The notes beneath the pieces are model-generated. The model was not told where the DNA came from and ran no database searches. It saw nothing but the letters and a program-made list of their open reading frames with translations. The position numbers were made by a program, and so were the translations under genes. 47,385 nt of DNA from Chloroflexota bacterium (GTDB taxonomy: Bacteria > Chloroflexota > UBA6077 > FW602-bin22 > CADDYW01), in assembly GCA_019690095.1 (NCBI GenBank), contig JADGGD010000008.1:1-47385 (forward strand), given 5' to 3'. Positions 7,987-16,619 of this stretch are shown in pieces; position 1 is the stretch's first letter; the number at the start of each line of letters is the position of its first letter.

Positions 7987-9183
7987 ATGCGCATTCTGTA
8001 CGCCCTCAACGCGTTTCGTCCCCACATTGACGGTGTAACGATTTCTATTGAGCGGCAGGCGCTTGGGCTGATCGCCCGTGGCCATGTGGTTGCTATCGTC
8101 GCCCCGGGCTCGTCGTTCTCTGACTACACGGAGGTCGGCCCGGGGTACCGAATCTACCGGTTGCGAGCGATCTCGCTGGCAGGCCAGCACCGCCGGGTCT
8201 CGCTCCTACCGTCGCGAGCCATCGCGGCCGCCCTCGCTGACTTCCAGCCGGATGTCGTCGTAGTCAGCGCACCTTTCCTGCTCAGCCGGGCGATGCGCGA
8301 GAGTGCCCACCGGCACGGGTATCCGGTCGTCGGAATCACCAGCGTGATGCCCGAGTGGTTCGATTACAATGTGGGGCCCATCCGTCCTCTGGGGCGTCTC
8401 TTCCGCGACGGTCTCTGGCGTGTTATCACCGCATACTACAATCGTTGCGACCACGTGGTCGCCGTGACCAGGACCGCTCTCCGTTATCTCGCTGACCATG
8501 GACTGCGCCGTCCTGCGTCGGTCATCTCCAACGGCGTGCCGATAGATCGTTTTCGACCGCGGAAACGGCAGGATGAGCTTGCTCGCCGTCTTGGCATTCC
8601 CGAGAAGCCAGCAGTCCTCTACACCGGTCGCCTGGATCCGGAGAAGTGCATGGAAGTATGGATGCGGGCCGTGCCGCAGGTTCGCCGGGTGCTCGATGCA
8701 CACTTCATTATTGGCGGTGATGGGGTCATGCGGCGCGGGCTTGAGCGCATGGCGGAGCGAACGGGGATCCGACATGCGGTAACGTTTGTTGGATTTCTTC
8801 CGGACGAAGATTACGCTGAGATCTTCAGCCTCGCGGATGTCTTCGCGATCACCTCACCGGTCGAGCTCCAGAGTGTGGTGATTCTGGAGGCGGCGGCATC
8901 GGGACTGCCGGTGGTGGGAGTGCGGGCTGGTGCCCTGCCGGAGTTCATCCGTCATGGCGAGAACGGGTGTCTCGTCGCGCCAGGCGATGACAGCGCGCTG
9001 GCCGAGGCGCTCATCGCACTCCTCTCTCGGCCAGCCGACCGTCTGCGAATGGGGCAGGCGGCGCGTGCCGCGGCCCTCGCCCACAATCTTGACCACACCA
9101 TCGACCAGTACGAGCGGCTTTACTCGGCAGTTGCTCGACCACGTCCACGGATTCTGGCGCCGTGGTCGTGTCCTCGAGCCTGA
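7987..9183 (+). CDS. GT4-family glycosyltransferase, candidate glycolipid synthase
   Basis: 398 residues, GT-B fold. The N-terminal domain opens MRILYALNAFRPHIDGV; the C-terminal nucleotide-binding domain has VLYTGRLDPEKCMEVWMRAV, IIGGDG, and the E-x7-E element ELQSVVILE that holds the donor sugar in GT4 enzymes, followed by AAASGLPVVGVRAGALPE. The overall look is that of diacylglycerol glucosyl-/galactosyl- or phosphatidylinositol-mannosyltransferases. It converges with the SDR-GT28 pair, which supports a role in membrane glycolipids rather than in soluble sugars. Acceptor and donor are not determined by the sequence. The ATG 7987 start is the natural first residue of the fold. Confidence 0.88.
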   Translation: MRILYALNAFRPHIDGVTISIERQALGLIARGHVVAIVAPGSSFSDYTEVGPGYRIYRLRAISLAGQHRRVSLLPSRAIAAALADFQPDVVVVSAPFLLSRAMRESAHRHGYPVVGITSVMPEWFDYNVGPIRPLGRLFRDGLWRVITAYYNRCDHVVAVTRTALRYLADHGLRRPASVISNGVPIDRFRPRKRQDELARRLGIPEKPAVLYTGRLDPEKCMEVWMRAVPQVRRVLDAHFIIGGDGVMRRGLERMAERTGIRHAVTFVGFLPDEDYAEIFSLADVFAITSPVELQSVVILEAAASGLPVVGVRAGALPEFIRHGENGCLVAPGDDSALAEALIALLSRPADRLRMGQAARAAALAHNLDHTIDQYERLYSAVARPRPRILAPWSCPRA

Positions 9184-9210
9184 TCATCCCCTCGATTGGC
9201 CTGGCTGCTT

Positions 9211-10206
9211 CTAGAGCCACCCGGCGGCACGGTACCAGCGGGCAGTCGCGGCGAGCCCATCGGCAACCTGGATCCGCGGCGCGAACCCCAGGAGGCGTCG
9301 GGCACGTTCGTTGGAGCAGGCCCAGTATCCTTCGAGGATCTCCACCGCCTTCCAGCGGTCGAATACCAGCGAGATGCCAGCGACTTCCCGCATGATCTCT
9401 GCCGCACGGGCTGAGGCTTGAACCGCCCATCGCGGCACCGGGATGGTCAATCCCTGTCGCCCGACCGCGCGGGCAAGGTGGCTGATGACCTCATCAAAAC
9501 TCAGAATCTCATCGCCGGCAATGAAGAACGTCTCGCCAGTCGCTGCCGGATGAGTTGCGGCCAGGAGAATTCCTGTGACAAGGTCTGTCGCGTGGACAAT
9601 GCTGATCTCGCCGCGCACCGGGAGGTGCGGTCGGATTCCGAGGGCGACCAGGCGAAAAAGGAGAAGTGTCTCGCGATCCCGGGGCCCGTAGATGGTGGGA
9701 GGGCGAATAATGGTGATTGGGAGTTCAGAGATGTATGCGCTCGCAGCCTGTTCTGCCAGGAGCTTACTCTTACCATAGGGGGTCACCGGGCGGCACGGCC
9801 AGCTCTCAGTGACCGGCCGCCCCGGGGCGGACGGCCCGGCCGCGGCAAGACTGCTCACGATCAGGATGCGCTGTAGCTGTCGGGCTCGGGAGCGGCACGC
9901 CTCGAGGAGCGCAATCGTCCCCAAGTAATTGACGCGGAAATAATCGGCCGGATCGGACGCTTTGATCAAACCGGCAAGGTGGAACACGTAGTCCACATCA
10001 TCCACCGCCGACGGCAGGGACTCCGGAATTGTCACATCACCGGTCACTAGTTCGACACCCAGCGTGGGCAGGAAGTCCCGACGGCTGGTGGATCGGACCA
10101 GACAGCGCACGCGCGCTCCGTGCTCGACCAGCGCCGCGACGAGATGGCTGCCCAGGAAGCCGGTGGCGCCGGTGACCAGACAGGAACGACCCGTGAAATC
10201 TACCAC
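9211..10206 (-). CDS. Extended SDR (NAD-dependent epimerase/dehydratase/reductase)
   Basis: 331 residues from GTG 10206, overlapping the end of the GT28 gene by 7 bases, with GAGG 5 bases upstream. A Rossmann motif GATGFLGSH lies near residue 15; the catalytic set is SSLAAAG and YGKSK (Tyr-x3-Lys). The middle (IIRPPTIYGPRD) and the C-terminus are typical of extended SDRs that act on 3-hydroxy/3-keto groups or sugar nucleotides. Coupled to a GT28 and near a serine-palmitoyltransferase-like gene, it could be the ketoreductase of a long-chain-base pathway, since the bacterial ceramide reductase CerR is also an extended SDR. That role is inference; a sugar-nucleotide epimerase is the main alternative. 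Confidence 0.88.
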   Translation of the reverse strand: MVDFTGRSCLVTGATGFLGSHLVAALVEHGARVRCLVRSTSRRDFLPTLGVELVTGDVTIPESLPSAVDDVDYVFHLAGLIKASDPADYFRVNYLGTIALLEACRSRARQLQRILIVSSLAAAGPSAPGRPVTESWPCRPVTPYGKSKLLAEQAASAYISELPITIIRPPTIYGPRDRETLLLFRLVALGIRPHLPVRGEISIVHATDLVTGILLAATHPAATGETFFIAGDEILSFDEVISHLARAVGRQGLTIPVPRWAVQASARAAEIMREVAGISLVFDRWKAVEILEGYWACSNERARRLLGFAPRIQVADGLAATARWYRAAGWL

Positions 10207-11405
10207 TGCGACCTCGCCAGGTCCATGATCATTCGGGCCACCTGCCCGGCCGCCTCGGGTCGTCCGACCCGCTGAGCGTTCACGGTCATCCACCAGCGGA
10301 GTGATGGATCGAAGACCAGCCGCGCGAGATTTTCGACCACGCGGCGTGGCGGGCCAGGGGCAAAGCCCACCCCCCGGCTCTCAACGAAGGTCCCGTTACC
10401 CTCTTCCTGGCCTGGAAGGGTCTGGGTCAGAATAACCGGCCGACCTGACACAAGTGCCTCGGCAATCGTCTGCGGCCCCCCTTTCGTCAGGATCACATCG
10501 GCGGCGTGCATCAGCTCCGGGATAAGGGTTACGAAGCCGAAGATGCGCGCGGGCGTTCGGAGCGGTAGGGCTTCCAGGCGGCGCCGGAGCCGCTCGTTCC
10601 GCCCGCAGACGACGATGAGCTGAAGTGGCAAACGGGCGGCCTCGATCATCTCTACAATGCGGGCCAGCCCTCCGGCGCCTTCCCCACCCCCAATCAGCAG
10701 GGCCGTGAATCGCTCCGGATGCAGCCCCATTGTCATGCGGAGCTCCTCCGGCGCCAGCACGACCCGCCCGAAGCGCTCGTCGACCGGCAGGCCAACACAA
10801 CGAACACGTCGCGGATCAGCTCCATAACGAATGACAGCCTGGTAAGTCTCAGTCGTGGCGGTGTTGAGCAGGTCCAGGCGCGGATCAACCCAGCTTACGT
10901 GGACCGAGACCAGCTCGCTGACGACTGCCACCACAGGAATCGGCCGCCCGTCTGCGGCGATTGCATCGAGAATCGGCCGATTCGCGAGTGGATGCGTTGA
11001 GACGATTATGTCTGGCCTTGCTGTCTCGATCAGTCGGGAGATCTTCTGACGCGTGCGGCGCGCTGCCAGTCGCGCGAAGGCTTCATATCGTCGGCGGTGA
11101 TTCAGGGAGTGGTACAGGCTGCCGTACAGCCACGGCGCCACCCGGATGACTGGCCCATACAGTCGAGTCACGCGCTCCGGAAGTGTCTGGGGTGGTAGAG
11201 CGAAGATATCTTCGATCCGGACCACCGCCTGATCCTGATACCGGCGCGCAATTGCCCCGGCGATGGCCTGCGAGAGCGCGCGGTGGCCGCCGCCGGTGTC
11301 GGACATCGCGATAAGAATCCGAACTGGACGGCTCGGCGCCTTCACCCGCTCTTTTTCATCCGGGATACCTTCAGATTGCGAGTGGAATCGGCTAATCATG
11401 GGCAT
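10200..11405 (-). CDS. GT28-family glycosyltransferase (MGDG synthase/UgtP-like)
   Basis: 401 residues in the longest form; no ribosome site precedes ATG 11405, and GTG 11345 is an alternative that still keeps the whole fold. The N-terminal domain has MSDTGGGHRALSQAI, the glycine-rich loop of MGDG-synthase-type enzymes, and STHPLANRPIL. The C-terminal domain has LLIGGGEGAGG, VCGRNERLRRRLEAL, the donor-site LTKGGPQTIAEAL and LPGQEEGN, which closely match UgtP/MGD1. Such enzymes add a sugar to diacylglycerol or a comparable lipid at the membrane surface. It is followed with overlap by the extended SDR, and preceded on the same strand by the serine-palmitoyltransferase-like gene 75 bases away. 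Confidence 0.9.
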   Translation of the reverse strand: MPMISRFHSQSEGIPDEKERVKAPSRPVRILIAMSDTGGGHRALSQAIAGAIARRYQDQAVVRIEDIFALPPQTLPERVTRLYGPVIRVAPWLYGSLYHSLNHRRRYEAFARLAARRTRQKISRLIETARPDIIVSTHPLANRPILDAIAADGRPIPVVAVVSELVSVHVSWVDPRLDLLNTATTETYQAVIRYGADPRRVRCVGLPVDERFGRVVLAPEELRMTMGLHPERFTALLIGGGEGAGGLARIVEMIEAARLPLQLIVVCGRNERLRRRLEALPLRTPARIFGFVTLIPELMHAADVILTKGGPQTIAEALVSGRPVILTQTLPGQEEGNGTFVESRGVGFAPGPPRRVVENLARLVFDPSLRWWMTVNAQRVGRPEAAGQVARMIMDLARSQW

Positions 11406-11480
11406 CTGGTGCGGTTGAGCATCGGATTCAGACCAGTGGTGTATCGCGGCAATGGACGCGCGCCGCCGGTCCGTGCCAGA

Positions 11481-12665
11481 TCAGAGCAGCCCCTGGCGTT
11501 TGCCCGTTGCCTCCATAACCTCCAGGGCATACGTGAGCTGATCGACTGTGTGCGTGGCCATCAAGCTCGTTCGGATCAGGGCCCGATCCGGCTCCACCGC
11601 CGGGCTGACCGCGGCATTGGTGAACACGCCCCCGTCGAAGAGGCCTTTCCAGAACCAGGCGAGACGCATCTCGTCCCCAACGATCAGGGGGATGATCGGG
11701 CTCTCGCTGTTACCGGTCGAGAACCGGAGCTCCTTCAGCCCGCGCTGGAGGAAGCGGGTATTTTCCCAGAGACGCTCGCGCCGCTCTGGTTCGTTCTCGA
11801 TGATATCGAGGGCTGCCAGAGCCGCCGCGGCGCTCGCGGGCGGCAGCGAGGCGCTGAACAGCAGGGCCCGCGCCATATGACGGATATAGTAGATCACATC
11901 CTTACTTCCCGCCACGAAGCCGCCAATTGAGGCAAACGACTTGGAGAAGGTGGCAGTGATGAGATCGACCTCGTCCAGGAGGCCAAAGTATTCCGCGACG
12001 CCGCGTCCTCCTTCGCCAAAGACCCCAACCGCGTGTGCTTCGTCGATCATCAGGCGCGCACCGTACTTTTTCTTCAGGCGCACGAGCTCTGGGACATTCG
12101 CGATGTCCCCCTCCATACTATAGACGCCGTCCACGATGATCAGGATGCCGCGTTTGGGATCGATACCCTGGAGCACCCGTTCGAGATCGGCCATATCGTT
12201 GTGCTTGAACCGCACGGTCTCGCCGAGCGAAAGGCGGCAGCCGTCGATAATGCTTGCGTGTACACTGCGGTCGAGGACGATCGTATCGTGACGCCCCACG
12301 AGCGCCGAGATCGTCCCCAGGTTGGTCTGGAAGCCCGTGGTGAAGACAAGGGCATCCTCCTTGCGCATGAAGTGCGCCAGCCGTTGTTCGAGCTCGCGAT
12401 GAAGGTCAAGTGTCCCGTTCATCAGACGAGAGCCGGTACAGCCGCTTCCGTACTTCGCAATCGCTCTCTGCGCCGCCTCTTTGACCCGCGGGTCCTGGGT
12501 CAGACCGAGGTAATTGTTCGATCCGAGCATCACCATCCTCCGGCCCTGGATGATGACCTCGGGGCCAGCCTCCGATCCGATGGGGATAAAGAAGGGATAA
12601 CAGCCCATGGCCTCGGCCTGGCGGGGTTTGATCAACATTCCGCACTTTGCAAATAAGTCAGCCAT
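11481..12665 (-). CDS. Serine-palmitoyltransferase-like alpha-oxoamine synthase
   Basis: 394 residues from ATG 12665 (GAGAGGA upstream). PLP-dependent fold I: His136 stacking on the cofactor (RSVHASIIDG), Asp208 and His211 (DEAHAVG) and the Schiff-base lysine Lys242 (TFSKSFASIGG). Enzymes of this family condense an acyl-CoA with an amino acid. Several stretches (YGSGCTGSRLMNGTLDLH, KHNDMADLE, IVDGVYSMEGD, LIRTSLMATHT) follow the soluble serine palmitoyltransferases of Bacteroidetes as I remember them, more than the biotin enzyme BioF or Kbl; no biotin or threonine genes are near. It heads a minus-strand group with a GT28 and an extended SDR, which fits sphingoid-like or other long-chain lipid synthesis. 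The amino-acid substrate is unproven. Confidence 0.85.
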   Translation of the reverse strand: MADLFAKCGMLIKPRQAEAMGCYPFFIPIGSEAGPEVIIQGRRMVMLGSNNYLGLTQDPRVKEAAQRAIAKYGSGCTGSRLMNGTLDLHRELEQRLAHFMRKEDALVFTTGFQTNLGTISALVGRHDTIVLDRSVHASIIDGCRLSLGETVRFKHNDMADLERVLQGIDPKRGILIIVDGVYSMEGDIANVPELVRLKKKYGARLMIDEAHAVGVFGEGGRGVAEYFGLLDEVDLITATFSKSFASIGGFVAGSKDVIYYIRHMARALLFSASLPPASAAAALAALDIIENEPERRERLWENTRFLQRGLKELRFSTGNSESPIIPLIVGDEMRLAWFWKGLFDGGVFTNAAVSPAVEPDRALIRTSLMATHTVDQLTYALEVMEATGKRQGLL

Positions 12666-12856
12666 ATGAATCCTCTCTTGGGGAAAACGGTTGGACCAAC
12701 GCCGATCATCGTAGGTCATGGGCGCATCCACGTCAACTGGACGCACGGTCGTCTGGTTGGCATCCCCGCGGCACCGGATATGCCGCAGGCGGCCGGTCGC
12801 ACGGGGAGTGATCTGGATCGAGCGGGGCGCTACCGTGAGCCCGGGGAGGAGAAGCC

Positions 12857-13084
12857 ATGAACGGAGCTGGCGATACAGCGCAGATGGTGCGTGATGCACT
12901 CGCATACGATGGACGGCTGAATGCGGCGGACCTGGTTGTGCGGGTAGCCGATGGGATCGTCACTTTGTCCGGTCTGGTCTTCAGCGAGGCCGAGCGTCAG
13001 GAGGCAGAGGAGGTCGCCCGGCAGGTGCCGGGGGTTGCACGGGTCGTGAATGAAATCCTGGTCGTTCCCCTCGCCAGCCATTGA
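12857..13084 (+). CDS. Single BON-domain protein
   Basis: 75 residues from ATG 12857, closely preceded by GGAGGAG. The whole chain is one BON domain: VRDALAYDGRLNAADLVVRVADGIVTLSGLV, then the helix EAERQEAEEVARQVPGVARVVNEI, with the conserved Gly of the beta turn. There is no signal peptide or second domain, so it is a cytoplasmic version of a fold usually thought to bind phospholipids. Divergent from the lipid-locus gene at 12665; a functional link is possible but not shown. Confidence 0.85.
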   Translation: MNGAGDTAQMVRDALAYDGRLNAADLVVRVADGIVTLSGLVFSEAERQEAEEVARQVPGVARVVNEILVVPLASH

Positions 13085-13087
13085 TGG

Positions 13088-13117
13088 TTTGCGCAGGGGT
13101 GATCGGGCGCGTACACT
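13088..13117 (+). promoter_or_regulatory. Possible recO promoter TTTGCG-18-TACACT
   Basis: A weak -35 (TTTGCG at 13088-13093) and -10 (TACACT at 13112-13117) 18 bases apart, in the short gap before recO. Moderate match only. Confidence 0.35.
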
Positions 13118-13149
13118 ATTCGTGAGTCTACTGGATCGAGGAACACTTG

Positions 13150-13944
13150 GTGGCCGCACCGCGCCTGATCAGAACCGAGGGTGTTGTTCTGCGCCGTCAC
13201 GATCTCGGCGAGGTCGACCGCATCGTGACCCTCTATACCCGCCACCTTGGGAAGGTCCGGGCGGTTGCGAAGGGAATCCGCCGTCCGACGAGCAAGCTGG
13301 GCGGACACCTTGAGCTGTTCACCCACAGTCAGATCCTGCTCGCACGCGGGCGTCATCTGGATGTCATCACCCAGGCGGAGACTATCTCGTCCTTCATGGG
13401 GCTGCGCGATGACCTGTGGCGCGCGAGTCACGCCTATTATGTCGCCGAAGTTCTGGACCGCCTGACTGTCGAACGAGAGGAGAATCAGGCGCTCTTCAGC
13501 CTGCTGGTGACCACGCTGGAGCGCGTGGCGGTGGCTCGCCGCCCGGACCAGGCGGTGCGTCTGTACGAGGTCCAGGCGCTGGACCTCCTCGGCTATCGTC
13601 CGGAGCTGCGGGTCTGCGTGCAGTGCCGCGAGCCGCTGGCGCCGGACCGGATGACCTTTAGCCCGACAGCTGGTGGTGTCCTGTGTGCGCGGTGTGGGGA
13701 TCCGCGGGCTTCTGAAATGCTGCTCACGCCAAATGCGCTGAAGGTTCTGCGGCTGTATCAGGATGGGGATTGGTTAACCATCTCCAGGTTGCGGATTGAT
13801 GACGCGCTTGCCCGTCAGATCGAGGAAGTGATCGCGGTCTACCTTCGGCATGTGGCTGAGAATGGCTTCAAATCATCGGAGTTCGTCGCCGTCCTTCGGG
13901 CGAGTCCGTCGGTTCCGAATGCCGCGGCCGGGCGGCCCGCGTGA
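13150..13944 (+). CDS. recO: DNA repair protein RecO
   Basis: 264 residues. GTG 13150 is preferred because GAGGA lies 7 bases upstream; TTG 13147 directly before it is possible. The N-terminal OB fold begins RTEGVVLRRHDLGEVDRIVTLYT and contains the conserved KVRAVAKGIRRPTSKLGG. A four-cysteine zinc site follows in the middle (CVQCREPL and CARCG). The C-terminal helical part is complete. RecO loads RecA on SSB-coated single-stranded DNA together with RecR in recombinational repair. Stand-alone here, between the BON gene and tRNA-Tyr. Confidence 0.95.
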   Translation: MAAPRLIRTEGVVLRRHDLGEVDRIVTLYTRHLGKVRAVAKGIRRPTSKLGGHLELFTHSQILLARGRHLDVITQAETISSFMGLRDDLWRASHAYYVAEVLDRLTVEREENQALFSLLVTTLERVAVARRPDQAVRLYEVQALDLLGYRPELRVCVQCREPLAPDRMTFSPTAGGVLCARCGDPRASEMLLTPNALKVLRLYQDGDWLTISRLRIDDALARQIEEVIAVYLRHVAENGFKSSEFVAVLRASPSVPNAAAGRPA

Positions 13945-13982
13945 TGTTCGGGGCGGGCCGCGGCGTGCACGGCCGATCGCCC

Positions 13983-14011
13983 TTGTGTGCGGAGACCGTC
14001 CATGCTATACT
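13983..14011 (+). promoter_or_regulatory. tRNA-Tyr promoter TTGTGT-17-TATACT
   Basis: TTGTGT at 13983-13988 and TATACT at 14006-14011 with a 17-base spacer and an extended -10 TG at 14003-14004. A start near 14018 leaves a 5' leader of about 40 bases on the tRNA precursor. Confidence 0.6.
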
Positions 14012-14056
14012 TGGAATGTGCACGGCGGGTCAGCAGACCTGCCGTCGCGCTCACCT

Positions 14057-14141
14057 GGAGGGGTGGGTGAGTGGCTAATACCAACAGACTGTAAATCTGT
14101 CGCCTGAAATGGCTTCGCAGGTTCGAATCCTGCCCCCTCCA
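14057..14141 (+). tRNA. tRNA-Tyr (GTA)
   Basis: 85 bases with the full cloverleaf: acceptor GGAGGGG/CCCCTCC, anticodon loop with GTA, T-arm GCAGG-TTCGAAT-CCTGC, and the long variable arm of class II tRNAs, which identifies bacterial tRNA-Tyr. The discriminator is A and the CCA end is not encoded. A strong terminator follows 24 bases later, so it is probably a single-tRNA transcript. Confidence 0.95.
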
Positions 14142-14164
14142 CCCTGATCTAACTGATCAAAGCG

Positions 14165-14191
14165 AGCCTCGCCCTGTCGCGAGGCTTTTTT
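14165..14191 (+). terminator. Intrinsic terminator after tRNA-Tyr
   Basis: An 8-bp stem AGCCTCGC/GCGAGGCT with a 6-base loop, then six T. A textbook Rho-independent terminator that ends the tRNA-Tyr transcript. Confidence 0.9.
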
Positions 14192-14431
14192 GGTTTGCAG
14201 AACGTTTTTCATTCTCCTGGGGCGGCCTCCGAACGCCGCCAGCAGCTTCGCAGTTGGATGGCCTTGGCAGCGGGACGAGAATGGCGTATTATCAGGCCAC
14301 CGTCTTGAAACCCGTGCGATCCGACGAGGAGACATCAGGTCGGCGATGATAGAACCTATTGGAGATATAACCTTTCCGCAGTTATCCACCACACGGAGCG
14401 CGGGCCGGTCCATTGCCGCGAGGTCTGCACA

Positions 14432-15631
14432 ATGAACGTCCTTGTCGGAGGAGGCGTAACCTCAGCGCTCGGCTACCGGGCCGGCGCAACTGCTGCCGGC
14501 ATCAAGAAGACCGGCGCTCCAGATCTAGCCCTGGTCGCATCGGACATCCCCGCGACAGCAGCCGGCGTCTTCACGACAAACCGGGTGCGCGCCGCACCGG
14601 TCATTCTGAGTGAGGAGATAGTGCGCCGCGGCCGCGCGCGGGGGATCATTGTCAACTCCGGGAACGCGAACTGCTGCACGGGCGACCGCGGCCTCGCCGA
14701 TGCCCGGGAGATGGCCCGCCTGGCTGCCGAGCGGCTGGGCGCCGCGCCGGACGAAATTATCGTCGGCTCGACTGGCGTGATTGGGGTCTATCTCCCCATG
14801 GAGCCGATCCGGGCGGGCATCCGGAAGATCGAGCTATCCCGGGATGGTGGTGCCGCCGCCGCGCGCGGCATCCTGACCACGGATACCTTCCCCAAAGAGC
14901 GCGCGGTCACCTTTGACCTCGGAAACCAGACGATCACGGTCGGGGGCATGGCCAAGGGATCGGGCATGATCCATCCGAACATGGCGACCATGCTCGCTTT
15001 CGTCACGACCGATGCCGCAGTCGAGCCGTCCTTTCTGCGTGCCGCCGTCCGAGAGGCATGCGATGGCTCTTTCAACATGATCTCCGTGGACGGTGACACA
15101 AGCACCAACGACATGTTTGTCGTCCTGGCAAATGGCGCCGCAGGCAACCCGCCGATCGAAGCCGGCACCGACGCCGCCGCGCGATTCCAGGAGGCCTTAA
15201 ACGATGTGGCAGTCGAGCTGGCAAAAGCGATTGCGCGCGATGGCGAAGGGGCGACCAAGCTCATCGAGGTGCTCGTGGAAGGCGCTCGGACCCTTGCGGA
15301 TGCTCGTACTGCCGCCCGTGCGGTAGTCGCCTCGAACCTGTTCAAGGCGGCGGTGTACGGGGCAGATCCTAACTGGGGACGCATCCTGTGCGCTCTCGGC
15401 TACAGCGGGGCCGAGGTTGATCCGGCGAGGGTTGATATCAGCATTGGGGATATCTACCTGATGCGGAACGGCGAGATCCAGCCGTTTGATCGTGAGGCCG
15501 CCGTGGCCCGGATGGCCGGACCGGAAGTGCTGGTCCGGGCCCACCTGCACCTCGGGAGTGCGCGGGCACGGGCCTGGGGATGCGACCTTACGGAAAAGTA
15601 CGTGGAGATTAACGGAAGGTACACGACGTGA
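14432..15631 (+). CDS. argJ: Glutamate N-acetyltransferase/amino-acid acetyltransferase ArgJ
   Basis: 399 residues. ArgJ moves the acetyl group from N-acetylornithine to glutamate (and often makes N-acetylglutamate from acetyl-CoA), closing the cyclic arginine pathway. The precursor cleaves itself between Ala185 and Thr186 (NMATMLAF); the new Thr is the nucleophile. Other family marks are GGVTSALGYRAG at the start, FTTNRVRAAPV, NSGNANCCTG and the ending KYVEINGRYTT. First gene of argJ-argB-argD. GAGG lies 8 bases before ATG 14432. The 240 bases upstream show no promoter or riboswitch that I recognise. Confidence 0.96.
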   Translation: MNVLVGGGVTSALGYRAGATAAGIKKTGAPDLALVASDIPATAAGVFTTNRVRAAPVILSEEIVRRGRARGIIVNSGNANCCTGDRGLADAREMARLAAERLGAAPDEIIVGSTGVIGVYLPMEPIRAGIRKIELSRDGGAAAARGILTTDTFPKERAVTFDLGNQTITVGGMAKGSGMIHPNMATMLAFVTTDAAVEPSFLRAAVREACDGSFNMISVDGDTSTNDMFVVLANGAAGNPPIEAGTDAAARFQEALNDVAVELAKAIARDGEGATKLIEVLVEGARTLADARTAARAVVASNLFKAAVYGADPNWGRILCALGYSGAEVDPARVDISIGDIYLMRNGEIQPFDREAAVARMAGPEVLVRAHLHLGSARARAWGCDLTEKYVEINGRYTT

Positions 15632-15649
15632 TGCACCGAATCCCCTGAG

Positions 15650-15676
15650 CCCTCTCCTGCTGCGAGCGGGAGAGGG
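15650..15676 (+). repeat. 8-bp hairpin between argJ and argB
   Basis: CCCTCTCC and GGAGAGGG separated by 11 bases, in the 88-base gap of the arg operon. There is no T-run. It may slow decay of the upstream message or be a remnant of a dispersed palindromic repeat. Confidence 0.5.
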
Positions 15677-15719
15677 GCCCTGACATCTTGGCCAATATAT
15701 CTCAGCGGAGGACACACTC

Positions 15720-16619
15720 TTGGGGGAGTCGGATCTTGCCGCCACGCTGGCGGAAGCATTGCCCTACGTAAGTCGCTACATCGGCAAGACGATCGTTGTG
15801 AAGCTCGGTGGTAGCGCCCTCGGGAGCCACGACACGACGATCGAGGATGTTGTCATCTGTCAACGGCTGGGAATCCGAATCGTCCTGGTCCACGGCGGGG
15901 GCACCGCGATCAGCGGCTGGCTCAAGCGCCTTGGGAAGGAGGCGCGGTTTATCAATGGGTTGCGGGTTACCGACGATGAGACGATGGACCTGGTGACCAT
16001 GACCCTCGCCGGCCAGGTGAATAAGCAGCTCGTTTCGGAAATTCAGCGGAATGGCGGGCGCGCGATCGGCATCTGTGGCATGGATGGGGGATTGATTCGC
16101 GCCCGGCTTCTGGATCCTCGTCTGGGCCGGGTTGGCGAAGTAGAACAGGTCAACCTCGATCCGCTTCGCGCTCTCGTCTCGGCCGGCTACATCCCCGTTG
16201 TCGCCCCGATCGCCCTGGGACCGGACGGACTCGCCCTGAATCTCAACGCCGATACGGCGGCGGCCGCCCTGGCGGCGGCGATGGGGGCCGAGAAGGCGAT
16301 CTTCCTTACTGACGTTCCCGGCGTCCTTGATGCGGACGGGCGGCTGATCTCCGAACTGACGGCGCGCGAGACCCAGCGGCTGATCGCGGAGAAGGTTATC
16401 TCCGGGGGCATGATCCCGAAGGTCGAGGCTGCCCTGCGAGCACTCGATGGTGTCAAGCGTTCCCACATTATTGACGGCCGGGTTGCCCATGCCCTGATCG
16501 CGGAGCTGTTTACCGATCGCGGGGTCGGGACGATGATCACGGCCGAGTCAAACGGACATTCCGAGACTACCGAGGAGGCCGATCGTGGCGCTGGTCACCC
16601 AGCACTGGCAGGAACTTGA
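15720..16619 (+). CDS. argB: Acetylglutamate kinase ArgB
   Basis: 299 residues from TTG 15720 with GGAGG 8 bases upstream. Phosphorylates N-acetylglutamate with ATP, the second step of ornithine synthesis. Amino-acid kinase fold: TIVVKLGGSALGSH (phosphate-binding Lys and glycines), LVHGGGTAISGWL, the N-acetylglutamate site NGLRVTDDETMDLV, and LNLNADTAAAALAAAMGAEKAIFLTDVPG. The N-terminal helix LAATLAEALPYVSRYIG resembles that of arginine-sensitive kinases, so feedback inhibition is plausible. It overlaps argD by 35 bases. Confidence 0.96.
   Translation: MGESDLAATLAEALPYVSRYIGKTIVVKLGGSALGSHDTTIEDVVICQRLGIRIVLVHGGGTAISGWLKRLGKEARFINGLRVTDDETMDLVTMTLAGQVNKQLVSEIQRNGGRAIGICGMDGGLIRARLLDPRLGRVGEVEQVNLDPLRALVSAGYIPVVAPIALGPDGLALNLNADTAAAALAAAMGAEKAIFLTDVPGVLDADGRLISELTARETQRLIAEKVISGGMIPKVEAALRALDGVKRSHIIDGRVAHALIAELFTDRGVGTMITAESNGHSETTEEADRGAGHPALAGT

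Noticed and set aside
14190-14435. 81-residue open frame between the tRNA-Tyr terminator and argJ
   Set aside because: It starts within the terminator T-run region, has no ribosome site and no protein-like sequence.
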